Assembly (NCBI GenBank): GCA_963765295.1
Contig: CAVXVO010000006.1
Coordinates: 310,001 to 374,000 of the forward strand
Direction of reading: 5' to 3'
Source: PALSA-612 sp963765295
Lineage (GTDB): Bacteria; Actinomycetota; Thermoleophilia; Gaiellales; Gaiellaceae
DNA length: 64,000 nucleotides
The position numbers and the translations under genes are program-made. The first letter of the stretch is position 1. Each line of letters opens with the position of its first letter. Positions 45,397 to 53,286 of this stretch are shown here, piece after piece. Under the pieces are notes generated by a model. That model worked only from the letters and a program-made list of their open reading frames with translations, ran no database searches and was not told the DNA's origin.

Positions 45397-45415
45397 GGAA
45401 TCCGACCCGCGGACC

Positions 45416-46117
45416 ATGTCGACGACCGCCGCGACCATCCTCCTTGTCGACGACGAGGAGTCCATCCAAAAGCTGCTCACGTATCCACTCGAGCGGGACG
45501 GCTATCGCGTCGTCCAGGCCCGTGACGGAGACGAGGCTCTACGCCGTTTCGCGGAAGAGCCGATCGACCTCGTTGTCCTCGACGTGATGCTGCCGAAGCT
45601 CGACGGGCTCGAGGTCTGCAAGCAATTGCGTGCCACGAGCTTCGTGCCGATCATCATGCTGACTGCGCGCGACGACGAGGTCGACAAGGTGCTCGGGCTC
45701 GAGCTCGGCGCGGACGACTACATCACCAAGCCGTTCTCGATCCGGGAGTTCCGGAGCCGCGTGCGGGCGGCGCTGCGCCGGGCGGCGACGCCAAGGCACG
45801 ACTCACGCGAGCCCGAGGCGATCGCGATCGAGGGGCTGACGATCGATCCCTCCCGGCGAACGGTCGATGCCGGCGGGCAGCCGGTGCAGCTGACGTACGT
45901 CGAGTTCGAGCTCCTGCGCACGCTGGCCGCCCGGCCCGGTCGGGTGTACACGCGCCAGGCGCTCCTCGAGTCCGTCTGGGGCGGCTCCGACTACCGCGAC
46001 CCGCGGACGATCGACGTCCACGTCAGGCACCTGCGCGAGAAGCTCGAACGCGATCCGGGCAACCCGGAGATCATCCTGACCGTCCGCGGCGTCGGGTACC
46101 GCTTCCGCGACCGGTGA
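45416..46117 (+). CDS. OmpR/PhoB-family response regulator
   Basis: A 233-residue transcription regulator. The receiver domain has the acidic pair VDDEE (D12, D13), the phosphorylated Asp56 in LVVLDVMLP, and Lys in DDYITKPFS. The C-terminal winged helix (about 135-230) ends with the family's RGVGYRF. It resembles the RegX3/PhoP type; the target genes are unknown. The kinase gene follows with a 4-base overlap. Confidence 0.94.
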   Translation: MSTTAATILLVDDEESIQKLLTYPLERDGYRVVQARDGDEALRRFAEEPIDLVVLDVMLPKLDGLEVCKQLRATSFVPIIMLTARDDEVDKVLGLELGADDYITKPFSIREFRSRVRAALRRAATPRHDSREPEAIAIEGLTIDPSRRTVDAGGQPVQLTYVEFELLRTLAARPGRVYTRQALLESVWGGSDYRDPRTIDVHVRHLREKLERDPGNPEIILTVRGVGYRFRDR

Positions 46118-47550
46118 GGGTCAATCCCCTTCGCAGCGTCGGCGCCCGGCTGAGCCTGGCGCTGCTGCTTGCCGTGGCGGGCTCGCTGGCGCTCGTCTAC
46201 GTCTTCGTCATCCCCGGGCTCCAGAACCGCCTGATCGACAGCAAGATCCGCCAGCTGAAGAAGGCGGTGCCGGGGCTTCTCACCGACGTCTACCCGCAAG
46301 ACACGGAAACGACGCTCTTCGCAACCGACGCGACCGGGCGCGCAAGCGCCCGGGTCGTCGTCTACTCGATCCTGAGCGGCGAGCCGACCGTGACGCTCAC
46401 GGTGCAGGAGGACTCGAAAGGGGGCCCGGGCTCGTCGATCGACGTGGCGAACGATGCAATCGCGCTCCGGACGGCGGAGACCGGAGACCAGGCGGAAGGC
46501 ACGGTCCGGCGCGGTGGGCAGGACTACGCGGAGATCGCGTTCCTGCTCCCGAACGGCAATGTCGCTCTCCTCTCGTCGTCGCTGGAAGACACATTCGGTG
46601 CGGTCGGCGTCACACGCGGGCGGCTGCTGATCGCGGGCGCAATCGTGCTCGCACTCGCGCTCGTCCTCGGATATGTCGCCGCGTGGCTGTTCGCGCGCCG
46701 CATCCGCAATCTCGAGCAGGCCGCCGAGCGGATCGCGAGCGGCCGGTTCGACGAACCGATCGTCGACCACGGCCACGACGAGATCGGCGAGCTCGCGCGA
46801 GCGTTCGACCGGATGCGCCTGCAGCTCTCGCAGCTCGACCGGGCGCGGAACGAGTTCATCGCCAACGCCTCGCACGAGCTGCGGACGCCGCTCTTCTCGC
46901 TCGGCGGCTTCCTGGAGCTGCTCGGCGACGAGGAGCTCGATCCCGCCACGCAGGAGGAGTTCCTGGCGACGATGCGCGAGTCCGTTCAACGGCTGACCAA
47001 GCTGGCGACCGAGCTGCTCGACCTGTCCCGCCTGGACGCGGGACACATCGACCCCGAGCGCGAGCTCGTGTCGCTCGCTGCCACGGCGCGCCTCGTCGCC
47101 GACGAGGTCGGGCCGGTGGCCCGGCAGTCGGAGCACGAGATCCAGCTCGAGACCGACGAGGACAGCCTCGCGGTCGCGGACGAGCAGCGGGTCGTGCAGA
47201 TCATCCGCAACCTGGTCGAGAACGCGCTCGTGCACACGCCGGCCGGCACGCGCATCGTGCTCCGCGCCGAGCGCGACGGCACCGGCGGCGCCCTCAGCGT
47301 CGAGGACGACGGCCCCGGCATCCCGCCCGAGCAGGCGGCGCACGTCTTCGAGCGCTTCTACCGTGGCGACGGCTCGCGGGCGTCGGGCAGCGGGCTCGGG
47401 CTCTCGATCGCGCTCGAGCTGGCGCACGTGATGGGCGGAAGCCTCGAGCTCGAGAGTGGGCCGGGCCGGACCGTCTTCAGGCTGACGCTCCCGCTGGCCG
47501 AACTCCCCGACGGCGCCGGAGCGGCTCGCCTCGAGCCCGTCGAAGCCTGA
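46114..47550 (+). CDS. Sensor histidine kinase
   Basis: A 478-residue membrane kinase, partner of the regulator just upstream. Helices lie at about 12-34 and 170-193, with an extracytoplasmic sensor region of about 135 residues between them. HAMP follows (about 190-243). The phosphorylated His254 is in FIANASHELRTPL. The ATPase domain shows the N box NLVENALVHT and the G boxes DDGPGIP and GSGLGLSIA. The signal is unknown. The start GTG 46114 overlaps the regulator stop. Confidence 0.94.
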   Translation: MRVNPLRSVGARLSLALLLAVAGSLALVYVFVIPGLQNRLIDSKIRQLKKAVPGLLTDVYPQDTETTLFATDATGRASARVVVYSILSGEPTVTLTVQEDSKGGPGSSIDVANDAIALRTAETGDQAEGTVRRGGQDYAEIAFLLPNGNVALLSSSLEDTFGAVGVTRGRLLIAGAIVLALALVLGYVAAWLFARRIRNLEQAAERIASGRFDEPIVDHGHDEIGELARAFDRMRLQLSQLDRARNEFIANASHELRTPLFSLGGFLELLGDEELDPATQEEFLATMRESVQRLTKLATELLDLSRLDAGHIDPERELVSLAATARLVADEVGPVARQSEHEIQLETDEDSLAVADEQRVVQIIRNLVENALVHTPAGTRIVLRAERDGTGGALSVEDDGPGIPPEQAAHVFERFYRGDGSRASGSGLGLSIALELAHVMGGSLELESGPGRTVFRLTLPLAELPDGAGAARLEPVEA

Positions 47551-47552
47551 GC

Positions 47553-47582
47553 TTGACGTTTTAGCGAGCGCTTGAATAACAT
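47553..47582 (+). promoter_or_regulatory. arsR-type promoter with palindromic operator
   Basis: TTGACG (47553-47558), 18-base spacer, TAACAT (47577-47582), then 7 bases to ATG 47590. The inverted repeat AGCG-AG-CGCT (47563-47572), with outer TT and AA, fills the spacer and is a likely site for the ArsR-family repressor. Confidence 0.6.
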
Positions 47583-47589
47583 GATGGCG

Positions 47590-47910
47590 ATGTCGCGGGC
47601 TGCCGCCACTCCGGATGCGTTTCACGCCATCGCCGAGGGGAACCGGCGCGTGCTGCTCGACGCTCTCCGCGAGAGCGAGCGGCCGGTCGGCGCCCTCGTC
47701 GAGGCCTCGGGACTCTCGTACTCGCTCGTCTCGCAGCACCTCCACGTGTTGCTCGACGCCGGGGTGGTCGAGCGGCGGGCCGAAGGCCGCCGGCGGATCT
47801 ACGGGCTGCGGGCCGAGCCGCTGCGCGTCGTCCACGAGTGGACTGCCGCCTACGAGGTGTTCTGGCAGGAGCGGGTCGACCGCCTGCGGCAGCGGCTGGA
47901 CGCGCCATGA
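47590..47910 (+). CDS. ArsR-family transcriptional regulator
   Basis: A 106-residue winged-helix repressor. The recognition helix lies around SGLSYSLVSQHLHVLLDAGVV (split here as SGLSYSLVSQHLH and VLLDAGVV) and the wing follows at RRAEGRRRIYGL. No metal-binding cysteines are seen, so it belongs to the group that pairs with SRPBCC proteins rather than metal sensors. ATG 47590 is preferred to earlier starts because it sits 7 bases after the -10 element. Overlaps the next gene as ATGA. Confidence 0.88.
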   Translation: MSRAAATPDAFHAIAEGNRRVLLDALRESERPVGALVEASGLSYSLVSQHLHVLLDAGVVERRAEGRRRIYGLRAEPLRVVHEWTAAYEVFWQERVDRLRQRLDAP

Positions 47911-48305
47911 TCCTCGACGTCCGGATCGACGAGCTGCTCCCGCACCCCGTCGAGGCCGTGTGGGCCGCGCTCACCGACTCGGCGTCGATCTCCGACTGGT
48001 TGATGGCGACGGACGACTTCCGGCCCGAGGTCGGGGCGCGGTTCCGGATGAAGACGGGCACGCTCTCGGCCAGCGGCTGGGTCGAGGCCGAGGTGCTCGA
48101 GCTCGATCCGCCGCGCCGCATGGTCTGGGCCTGGTCCGTAGCCGGCGGCGAGGCGCCGACGAGCGTCACCTTCGAGCTCGTGCCGCAGGGCGAGGGCACC
48201 CGGCTGACCCTCACGCACGCGGGCGAGATCGACCCTGTCATCGGGGCTCAGCTGGCCGAGGGCTGGCCGGGCCGTATCGAGCTGCTGAGGAGGTCACTTG
48301 ACTGA
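47907..48305 (+). CDS. SRPBCC/AHSA1-domain protein
   Basis: A 132-residue START-like (AHSA1, COG3832) protein: LPHPVEAVWAALTDSASISDWL at the N-terminus [two strands and the first helix], FRPEVGARFRM in the middle and GWPGRIELLRRSL as the long C-terminal helix. The family has a deep hydrophobic cavity; ligands are mostly unknown. The ArsR-SRPBCC pair is very common in Actinomycetota. It overlaps the DUF899 gene by 8 bases. Confidence 0.88.
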   Translation: MILDVRIDELLPHPVEAVWAALTDSASISDWLMATDDFRPEVGARFRMKTGTLSASGWVEAEVLELDPPRRMVWAWSVAGGEAPTSVTFELVPQGEGTRLTLTHAGEIDPVIGAQLAEGWPGRIELLRRSLD

Positions 48306-48996
48306 TCACGCGATCGTCGGGCACGACGACTGGCTGGCTGCGCGCACGGCGCTGCTGGCCAAGGAGAAGGAGTTCACGCGCATGCGGGACGAGGTGAGCC
48401 GGCAACGGCGTGAGCTCCCGTGGGAGGCGGTCGAGAAGGAGTACGTGTTCGAGGGACCCCGCGGCGCGGAGACCCTCCGCGACCTCTTCGACGGGCGCAG
48501 CCAGTTGATCGTCTACCACTTCATGTTCGCGCCGGAGGACGAGCACGGTTGCCCGCACTGCTCCTTCTGGGCCGACAGCTTCGACGCGAACGTCGTGCAT
48601 CTCGCCGCTCACGGCACGACGCTGGTTGCCGCCTCGCGCGCGGCGGTGGCGAAGCTCGAGGCGTACCGGAAGCGGATGGGTTGGGGCTTCCACTGGGTCT
48701 CGTCCGGTGGGAACGACTTCAACTCGGACTTCGGTGTCGCGTTCTCCCCGGGCGAGCGCGAGTCGCGGATCTACAACTACGGCTCGCAGGCGCCGGGGAT
48801 CGCCGACCGCGAGGGTGTGAGCGTGTTCGCCCGCGACGACGAGGGCGCCGTCTTCCACACCTACTCGGCCTATGCGCGCGGCATCGATCTGCTCAACAGC
48901 GCGTACAACTACATCGATCTCACTCCGAGGGGACGCGACGAGGAAGGGCGGCAGCCGCAGTTCTGGGTGCGTCGGCACGACGAGTACGGAAGCTGA
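48298..48996 (+). CDS. DUF899 thioredoxin-like protein
   Basis: A 232-residue protein of the DUF899 family, a thioredoxin-fold group. The CxxC-like GCPHCSFWAD near residues 84-93 is in the place of the active site, after LIVYHFMFAPEDE. The C-terminal VFHTYSAYARGIDLLNSAY is family-typical. The biochemical role is not established. TTG 48298 has AGGAGG five bases upstream. Third gene of the arsR operon. Confidence 0.85.
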   Translation: MTDHAIVGHDDWLAARTALLAKEKEFTRMRDEVSRQRRELPWEAVEKEYVFEGPRGAETLRDLFDGRSQLIVYHFMFAPEDEHGCPHCSFWADSFDANVVHLAAHGTTLVAASRAAVAKLEAYRKRMGWGFHWVSSGGNDFNSDFGVAFSPGERESRIYNYGSQAPGIADREGVSVFARDDEGAVFHTYSAYARGIDLLNSAYNYIDLTPRGRDEEGRQPQFWVRRHDEYGS

Positions 48997-49000
48997 TCAC

Positions 49001-49018
49001 CGTTTCCACGTGGAAACG
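49001..49018. other. Candidate parS (ParB-binding) palindrome
   Basis: A perfect 18-bp palindrome with centre CACGTG flanked by CGTTTC and GAAACG. It lies between genes, 24 kb from dnaA. It shares the CACGTG core and T-rich/A-rich flanks with bacterial parS (TGTTTCACGTGAAACA), but matches that 16-mer at only about 10 positions. It covers the -35 region of the htrA promoter, so a repressor operator is the main alternative. Confidence 0.45.
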
Positions 49019-49029
49019 GGAGCCACGGC

Positions 49030-49035
49030 TACAGT
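49030..49035 (+). promoter_or_regulatory. -10 element of htrA-like gene
   Basis: TACAGT, 9 bases before GTG 49045; the palindrome at 49001-49018 lies over the -35 position. Confidence 0.5.
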
Positions 49036-49044
49036 GACCGGGCC

Positions 49045-50217
49045 GTGCGGTCTTTCGTCGTTGCGCTCGTCTCTGCGTTCACCGCTGCGCTGATCGCACT
49101 CGGAATCGCCGCCTGGGGCGGCTGGTTTGCAGGCACGAGCCGCACCGTGGTCGTTCCCGAGGCCGCCACGGCGGATTCCGGCGCAGCGCCCGTGGGCAGC
49201 ACCCGGTTCCTCCTCCAAAACGGCTTCGCGCCGTCGGCCCTCTACGTCGCCCGCTCTTCCGGTGTCGTCACGATCTACGCCGAATTCGGCGCAACGGAGG
49301 CACAGGGCTCGGGGTTCGTCGTCACGCGCACGGGGTTGATCCTGACGAGCTCGCACGTGATCACGAACGCCGGTTCGCAGACGTCGGGCTCGGCCGCGAC
49401 GCCGGCGGCGAGCGTCTATGTCGAGTTCGCCGACCGCGACCGCGTCCAGGCGAGGATCGTCGGCTGGGACCTGTTCGACGACGTCGGGGTGCTCAGGGTC
49501 GATCCGAAGGCACATTCGCTCGATCCTGTGCCGCTCGGCCGCTCGAACGCGGTGCGCGTCGGCCAGCCGGTCGCCGTCATCGGAAGCCCGTTCGGCAACG
49601 AGAACTCGCTCGACGTCGGCGTCGTGTCCGGCGTCCGACGGTCGATCGACTCGCTGACGTCGACGTTCCGGCTCTCCGACGCAATCCAGATCGACGCCCC
49701 GATCACGCACGGCAACTCCGGGGGGCCCGTCTTCGACGCCCGTGGCCGGGTGATCGGGATCGCCGCGCAGATCCGCACGGACACGGGGCAGGTCGAAGGC
49801 GTCGGCTTCGCGGTGCCGATCGATTCGGCCCGGCGCTCGCTCCTGCAGTTGGTGACGACGGGCAAGGTGGCCTATGCCTTCGCGGGCGTGCGCACCACGG
49901 ACGTGACGCCGAACATCGCACGGGCGCTCGGGTTTCCCGTATCGCGTGGAGCGATGATCGTCAGCGTCGATCAGGGCAGCGGCGCCGCACGCGCCGGGCT
50001 GCGCCAGGGTTCCAGCGTGCGGGTGATCGACGGCGTCAGCGTTCGTCCGGGAGGCGACGTCGTCCTCGCCGTCGCGGGGCACCCGATCGCGACCGGGGAG
50101 GACCTGGCCCGGGTCGTCAGCGAAGAACTCCGGCCGGGAGAGACGGTGACGTTCACGGTGCTACGCGACGGGCGAAAGCAGCAGATCCGCGTCCAGCTCG
50201 GCTCCCGCAAGCCCTAG
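49045..50217 (+). CDS. HtrA/DegP-type serine protease with PDZ domain
   Basis: A 390-residue membrane-anchored protease. One N-terminal helix (about 5-27) leads to the trypsin-like domain with the full triad: His104 in SSHVIT, Asp146 in FDDVGVL and Ser225 in GNSGGP. A C-terminal PDZ domain (about 285-385) includes GAMIVSVDQGSGAARAGL. It should degrade or sense misfolded proteins outside the membrane. The start GTG 49045 lacks a ribosome site and follows TACAGT by 9 bases. Confidence 0.94.
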   Translation: MRSFVVALVSAFTAALIALGIAAWGGWFAGTSRTVVVPEAATADSGAAPVGSTRFLLQNGFAPSALYVARSSGVVTIYAEFGATEAQGSGFVVTRTGLILTSSHVITNAGSQTSGSAATPAASVYVEFADRDRVQARIVGWDLFDDVGVLRVDPKAHSLDPVPLGRSNAVRVGQPVAVIGSPFGNENSLDVGVVSGVRRSIDSLTSTFRLSDAIQIDAPITHGNSGGPVFDARGRVIGIAAQIRTDTGQVEGVGFAVPIDSARRSLLQLVTTGKVAYAFAGVRTTDVTPNIARALGFPVSRGAMIVSVDQGSGAARAGLRQGSSVRVIDGVSVRPGGDVVLAVAGHPIATGEDLARVVSEELRPGETVTFTVLRDGRKQQIRVQLGSRKP

Positions 50218-50236
50218 CTCTCGCGCGCCGCGCGGC

Positions 50237-50242
50237 TAAGGT
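50237..50242 (+). promoter_or_regulatory. -10 element of moaC operon
   Basis: TAAGGT, 6 bases before GTG 50249, in the 31-base gap after the htrA-like gene. Confidence 0.45.
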
Positions 50243-50248
50243 GCGGCC

Positions 50249-50698
50249 GTGAGCGACGAGCTGTCCCACGTGGACACCGGTGGCCGCGTGCGGATGGTCG
50301 ACGTCGGCGACAAGCCCGAGTCGCGGCGGCGGGCAGTGGCGTCGGCCCGCGTCCGCATGGCGCCGGAGACGGCCCAGCGCCTCCGCGACCTGCCGAAGGG
50401 CGACGCGCTCGCGACAGCGGAACTCGCAGGCGTCATGGCCGCCAAGCGAACGAGCGACCTCATCCCGCTCTGCCACCAGCTGCCGCTTTCGGTCGTGCGG
50501 GTGAGCGCCGACGTCGCCGAAGGCGCGGTCGAGATCACCGCCAGCGCCGAGACGGTGGCGCAGACCGGCGTCGAGATGGAGGCGCTCGTCGCCGCGTCCG
50601 TCGCCGCCTTGACGGTCTACGACATGGCCAAGGCGATCGACAAGAACATGGTCGTCGAGGAGGTCCGGCTCGTCGAGAAGACCAAGGAACCCGCATGA
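50249..50698 (+). CDS. moaC: Cyclic pyranopterin monophosphate synthase
   Basis: With MoaA it turns GTP into cyclic pyranopterin phosphate, the first step of molybdenum-cofactor synthesis. The 149-residue protein has the conserved SDLIPLCHQLPLS and VAQTGVEMEALVAAS followed by LTVYDMAKAIDKNM. Start GTG 50249 gives the usual N-terminus (SHVDTGGRVRMVDVG). Its stop overlaps the mog-type gene as ATGA. moaA is not in the window. Confidence 0.96.
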   Translation: MSDELSHVDTGGRVRMVDVGDKPESRRRAVASARVRMAPETAQRLRDLPKGDALATAELAGVMAAKRTSDLIPLCHQLPLSVVRVSADVAEGAVEITASAETVAQTGVEMEALVAASVAALTVYDMAKAIDKNMVVEEVRLVEKTKEPA

Positions 50699-51177
50699 AT
50701 GCAGCGGTTCTGACCGTCTCGGACGGTGTCTCCGATGGCACGCGGGAGGATACGAGCGGCGATCTGCTCCAGGAGTTGCTCGAGGCCGAGGGGCTCGAGG
50801 TCGTCCGTCGCCTCGTTCCGGATGACCGGAGCGAGATCGCCCGCGCGATCGAGGAGCTCGCCGACGAGGTCGCCGTCGTCCTGACGACGGGTGGTACCGG
50901 GCTCGCGCCGCGTGACGTCACACCCGAGGCGACGGCGAGCGTGCTCGACCGGGCTGCCCCCGGCATCGCCGAGGCGATCCGGGCCGACTCGATCGCGAAG
51001 ACGCCACATGCGTTGCTCTCTCGCGGCATTGCCGGTGTTCGCGGCCGGACGCTCGTCGTGAACCTGCCGGGCTCGCCGGGAGGCTGCCGGGACGGGTTCG
51101 CGGTGCTGCAGCCGGCGCTCGCGCACGCGCTCGAGCTCCTTGCCGGCGAACGGGACGTACGGCACCGGCAGACATGA
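50695..51177 (+). CDS. MoaB/Mog molybdopterin-binding protein
   Basis: A 160-residue MoCF-domain protein that adenylates molybdopterin before MoeA inserts the metal. The motifs are LTVSDGVSDG at the start, TTGGTGLAPRDVTPEA near 62-77 and NLPGSPGG near 122-129. MoaB and MogA are hard to separate by sequence alone. It sits between moaC and the prenyltransferase gene, overlapping both by 4 bases. Confidence 0.92.
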   Translation: MNAAVLTVSDGVSDGTREDTSGDLLQELLEAEGLEVVRRLVPDDRSEIARAIEELADEVAVVLTTGGTGLAPRDVTPEATASVLDRAAPGIAEAIRADSIAKTPHALLSRGIAGVRGRTLVVNLPGSPGGCRDGFAVLQPALAHALELLAGERDVRHRQT

Positions 51178-52040
51178 CGGAAGGCGCCCTCGTCTATCCG
51201 AGGCGCTTTGCCTCGCTGGTCAAGATCGAGCACACATTGTTCGCGCTTCCGTTTGCGTACGTGGGCGCGTTCCTGGCCGTAGACGGTGTTCCCAGCGCCC
51301 ACGACCTCGTATGGATCACGGTGGCGATGGTGGGCGCGCGGACGCTGGCCATGAGCCTGAACCGCCTCATCGACGCCGGGATCGACGCGCGGAACCCGCG
51401 CACCGCCGGTCGTGAGCTGCCGAGCGGGCTGCTCCGGCCCTGGCACGTGGTCGGCCTCTGCCTCGCGTCACTCGCCGTCTTTCTCGCCGCCGTCTGGCAG
51501 CTCGACCCGATCGTGCGCTGGCTGTGGCCGATCCCGGTGATCGGCTTCGTCGTCTACCCCTATCTGAAGCGCTTCACGTGGCTCTGCCACTTCTGGCTCG
51601 GAGCCGTCGACGGCCTGGCGCCGGTGGGAGCGTGGGTCGCGATCACCGGCAAGCTGCCGTGGCAGTCGTGGGTTCTCGGGGTTGCGGTGGCGACCTGGGT
51701 GGCGGGCTTCGACTGCTTCTACTCGCTCTTCGACGCCGAGATCGACCGGGCGCAGAGGCTCCATTCCGTGACGACGCGCTTCGGCGTGCGCGGGGCGTTT
51801 CTCGCGGCCAGACTCTCGCATGTAGCAACTGTCGCGTGTCTGTGCGCGGTAGGGGCGGGCCTGTCGGTGGACGTCTGGTACTGGCTCGGGGTCGGCGCCG
51901 TCGCGGCACTGCTCGCCTACGAGCACTCCCTCGTTCGCCCGGACGATCTCCGCCGGCTCGACCTCGCGTTCTTCACGATGAACGGCGTGATCAGCGTCGT
52001 GTTCTTCGGGTTCGTCCTCGTGGACGCGATCACGTCGTGA
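51174..52040 (+). CDS. UbiA-family prenyltransferase
   Basis: A 288-residue membrane enzyme with about eight to nine helices. The two Asp-rich motifs are NRLIDAGID (residues 63-71) and FDAEIDRAQ (about 183-191), the sites that hold the prenyl diphosphate through magnesium. The family attaches polyprenyl tails to aromatic rings for quinone or heme synthesis. The form resembles 4-hydroxybenzoate or MqnP-type enzymes. Neighbouring ccm and hem genes suggest a respiratory role. The start overlaps the mog-type gene. Confidence 0.88.
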   Translation: MTEGALVYPRRFASLVKIEHTLFALPFAYVGAFLAVDGVPSAHDLVWITVAMVGARTLAMSLNRLIDAGIDARNPRTAGRELPSGLLRPWHVVGLCLASLAVFLAAVWQLDPIVRWLWPIPVIGFVVYPYLKRFTWLCHFWLGAVDGLAPVGAWVAITGKLPWQSWVLGVAVATWVAGFDCFYSLFDAEIDRAQRLHSVTTRFGVRGAFLAARLSHVATVACLCAVGAGLSVDVWYWLGVGAVAALLAYEHSLVRPDDLRRLDLAFFTMNGVISVVFFGFVLVDAITS

Positions 52041-52648
52041 CGCCGGACACGCCCACCCAGGCGCTGATCCGCGCCCGCGGGCTCGGCAAACGCTACGGCG
52101 ACAAACGGGTGCTCGACGGACTCGACCTCGACGTCGACCGGGGGGAGTTCCTGCTCGTGACGGGCCCGAACGGCTCGGGGAAGACGACGCTCCTGCGGCT
52201 CTGCGCGGGCCTGGCGGCGCCGACGGCGGGAACGCTCGACGTGAACGCACCGCGGGAGACGATCGGCTTTGCCGGCCACGACCCTCTCGTCTACCGCGAG
52301 CTGACCGCGATCGAGAACCTCGATCTGTACGGGCGGCTCTACCGGGTGCCCGAGCGGCGAGAGCGGATCGGGATGCTGCTCGAGCGCTTCGGGCTCTGGG
52401 AGGCGCGGAACGAGCGCGCGGGGACGTTTTCGCGCGGCATGCAGCAGCGGCTCTCGCTCTGCCGCGCCCTCTTGCACGAGCCGGGCCTGATCGTCCTCGA
52501 CGAGCCGTACAGCGGGCTCGACGACGCCGGGGCAGAGCTCCTCGACCGTGAGCTCGCCGGCCTGCGCGCCGGCGCCACGTTCGTCGTGTCCACCCACGAC
52601 CCGGCGCGGGTGCAGCCGCTCGCGAGCAGCCTGCTCGCCTTCGCATGA
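52037..52648 (+). CDS. ccmA: Heme exporter ATPase CcmA
   Basis: ABC ATPase of the CcmABC complex used in cytochrome c maturation (System I). Walker A is GPNGSGKTT (43-51), the signature is FSRGMQQRLSLCRAL and Walker B is LIVLDEPYSGLD. The 203-residue length fits CcmA. The frame opens much earlier inside the prenyltransferase gene, but GTG 52037 overlaps its stop as GTGA and gives the right N-terminus. ccmB follows with another 4-base overlap. Confidence 0.9.
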   Translation: MTPDTPTQALIRARGLGKRYGDKRVLDGLDLDVDRGEFLLVTGPNGSGKTTLLRLCAGLAAPTAGTLDVNAPRETIGFAGHDPLVYRELTAIENLDLYGRLYRVPERRERIGMLLERFGLWEARNERAGTFSRGMQQRLSLCRALLHEPGLIVLDEPYSGLDDAGAELLDRELAGLRAGATFVVSTHDPARVQPLASSLLAFA

Positions 52649-53286
52649 GGCGCTACGCGACCGACGTGGCGGTCCTGGCCCGAAAGGACCTGACACTCGA
52701 ACTGCGGGCCCGCGACACGCTGCCGGCGATGCTCCTGTTCGTCGTGTCCGCGCTCGTCGTCTTCCACTTCGCGCTGCCGGCGCACAGCTCCGAGCTGGCC
52801 GCGAAGGGATTGCTCTGGGTCGCGATCGTCTTCACGGCGCTCGTCGGGCTCACGCGCGCATTCGTCGCCGAGCGGGAGCAGGGGCTGATCGACGGGCTGC
52901 TGCTCGCGCCGTGCGACAGGAGCGCGATCTGGCTCGGGAAGTGTGCGGCCGTGCTCGCCTTCCTGGTCGCCGCCGAGGTGGTCGCCCTCCCGGCGTACGC
53001 GGCGTTCTTCAGCGGCATCGGGTGGAGCACCGTCGCCGCGGTCGCGCTCGCCGACGTCGGGATCGTCGCCGTCGGCACGCTGCTCGCCGCGATCGCGGCC
53101 GTCAGCCGTACCCGCGAGCTCCTGCTTCCGTTGCTCTTCCTGCCGCTCGCGATCCCGGTCATCGTCGGAGGCGTCGGCGCCAGCGTTGCCGGGAGCCCGG
53201 CGCGCTACCTTGGCTTCCTGTGCCTGTACGACGTCGTCTTTGCGATCATTTCGTGGGCCTCCTTTGAGTACGTGGTCACGGAATAA
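52645..53286 (+). CDS. ccmB: Heme exporter membrane protein CcmB
   Basis: A 213-residue permease with six membrane helices, partner of CcmA. The family stretch is FVAEREQGLIDGLLLAP near 73-89, and RELLLPLLFLPLAIPVIV is in the C-terminal half. The start ATG 52645 overlaps ccmA. Together the two are thought to release holo-CcmE in other bacteria. Confidence 0.92.
   Translation: MRRYATDVAVLARKDLTLELRARDTLPAMLLFVVSALVVFHFALPAHSSELAAKGLLWVAIVFTALVGLTRAFVAEREQGLIDGLLLAPCDRSAIWLGKCAAVLAFLVAAEVVALPAYAAFFSGIGWSTVAAVALADVGIVAVGTLLAAIAAVSRTRELLLPLLFLPLAIPVIVGGVGASVAGSPARYLGFLCLYDVVFAIISWASFEYVVTE

Noticed and set aside
45991..47835. A 614-codon open frame on the minus strand
   Set aside because: Antisense to the response regulator end and the histidine kinase, both complete.
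50265..50277. A second CACGTG-centred near-palindrome as parS
   Set aside because: It is imperfect and encodes the conserved SHVDTGG start of MoaC.
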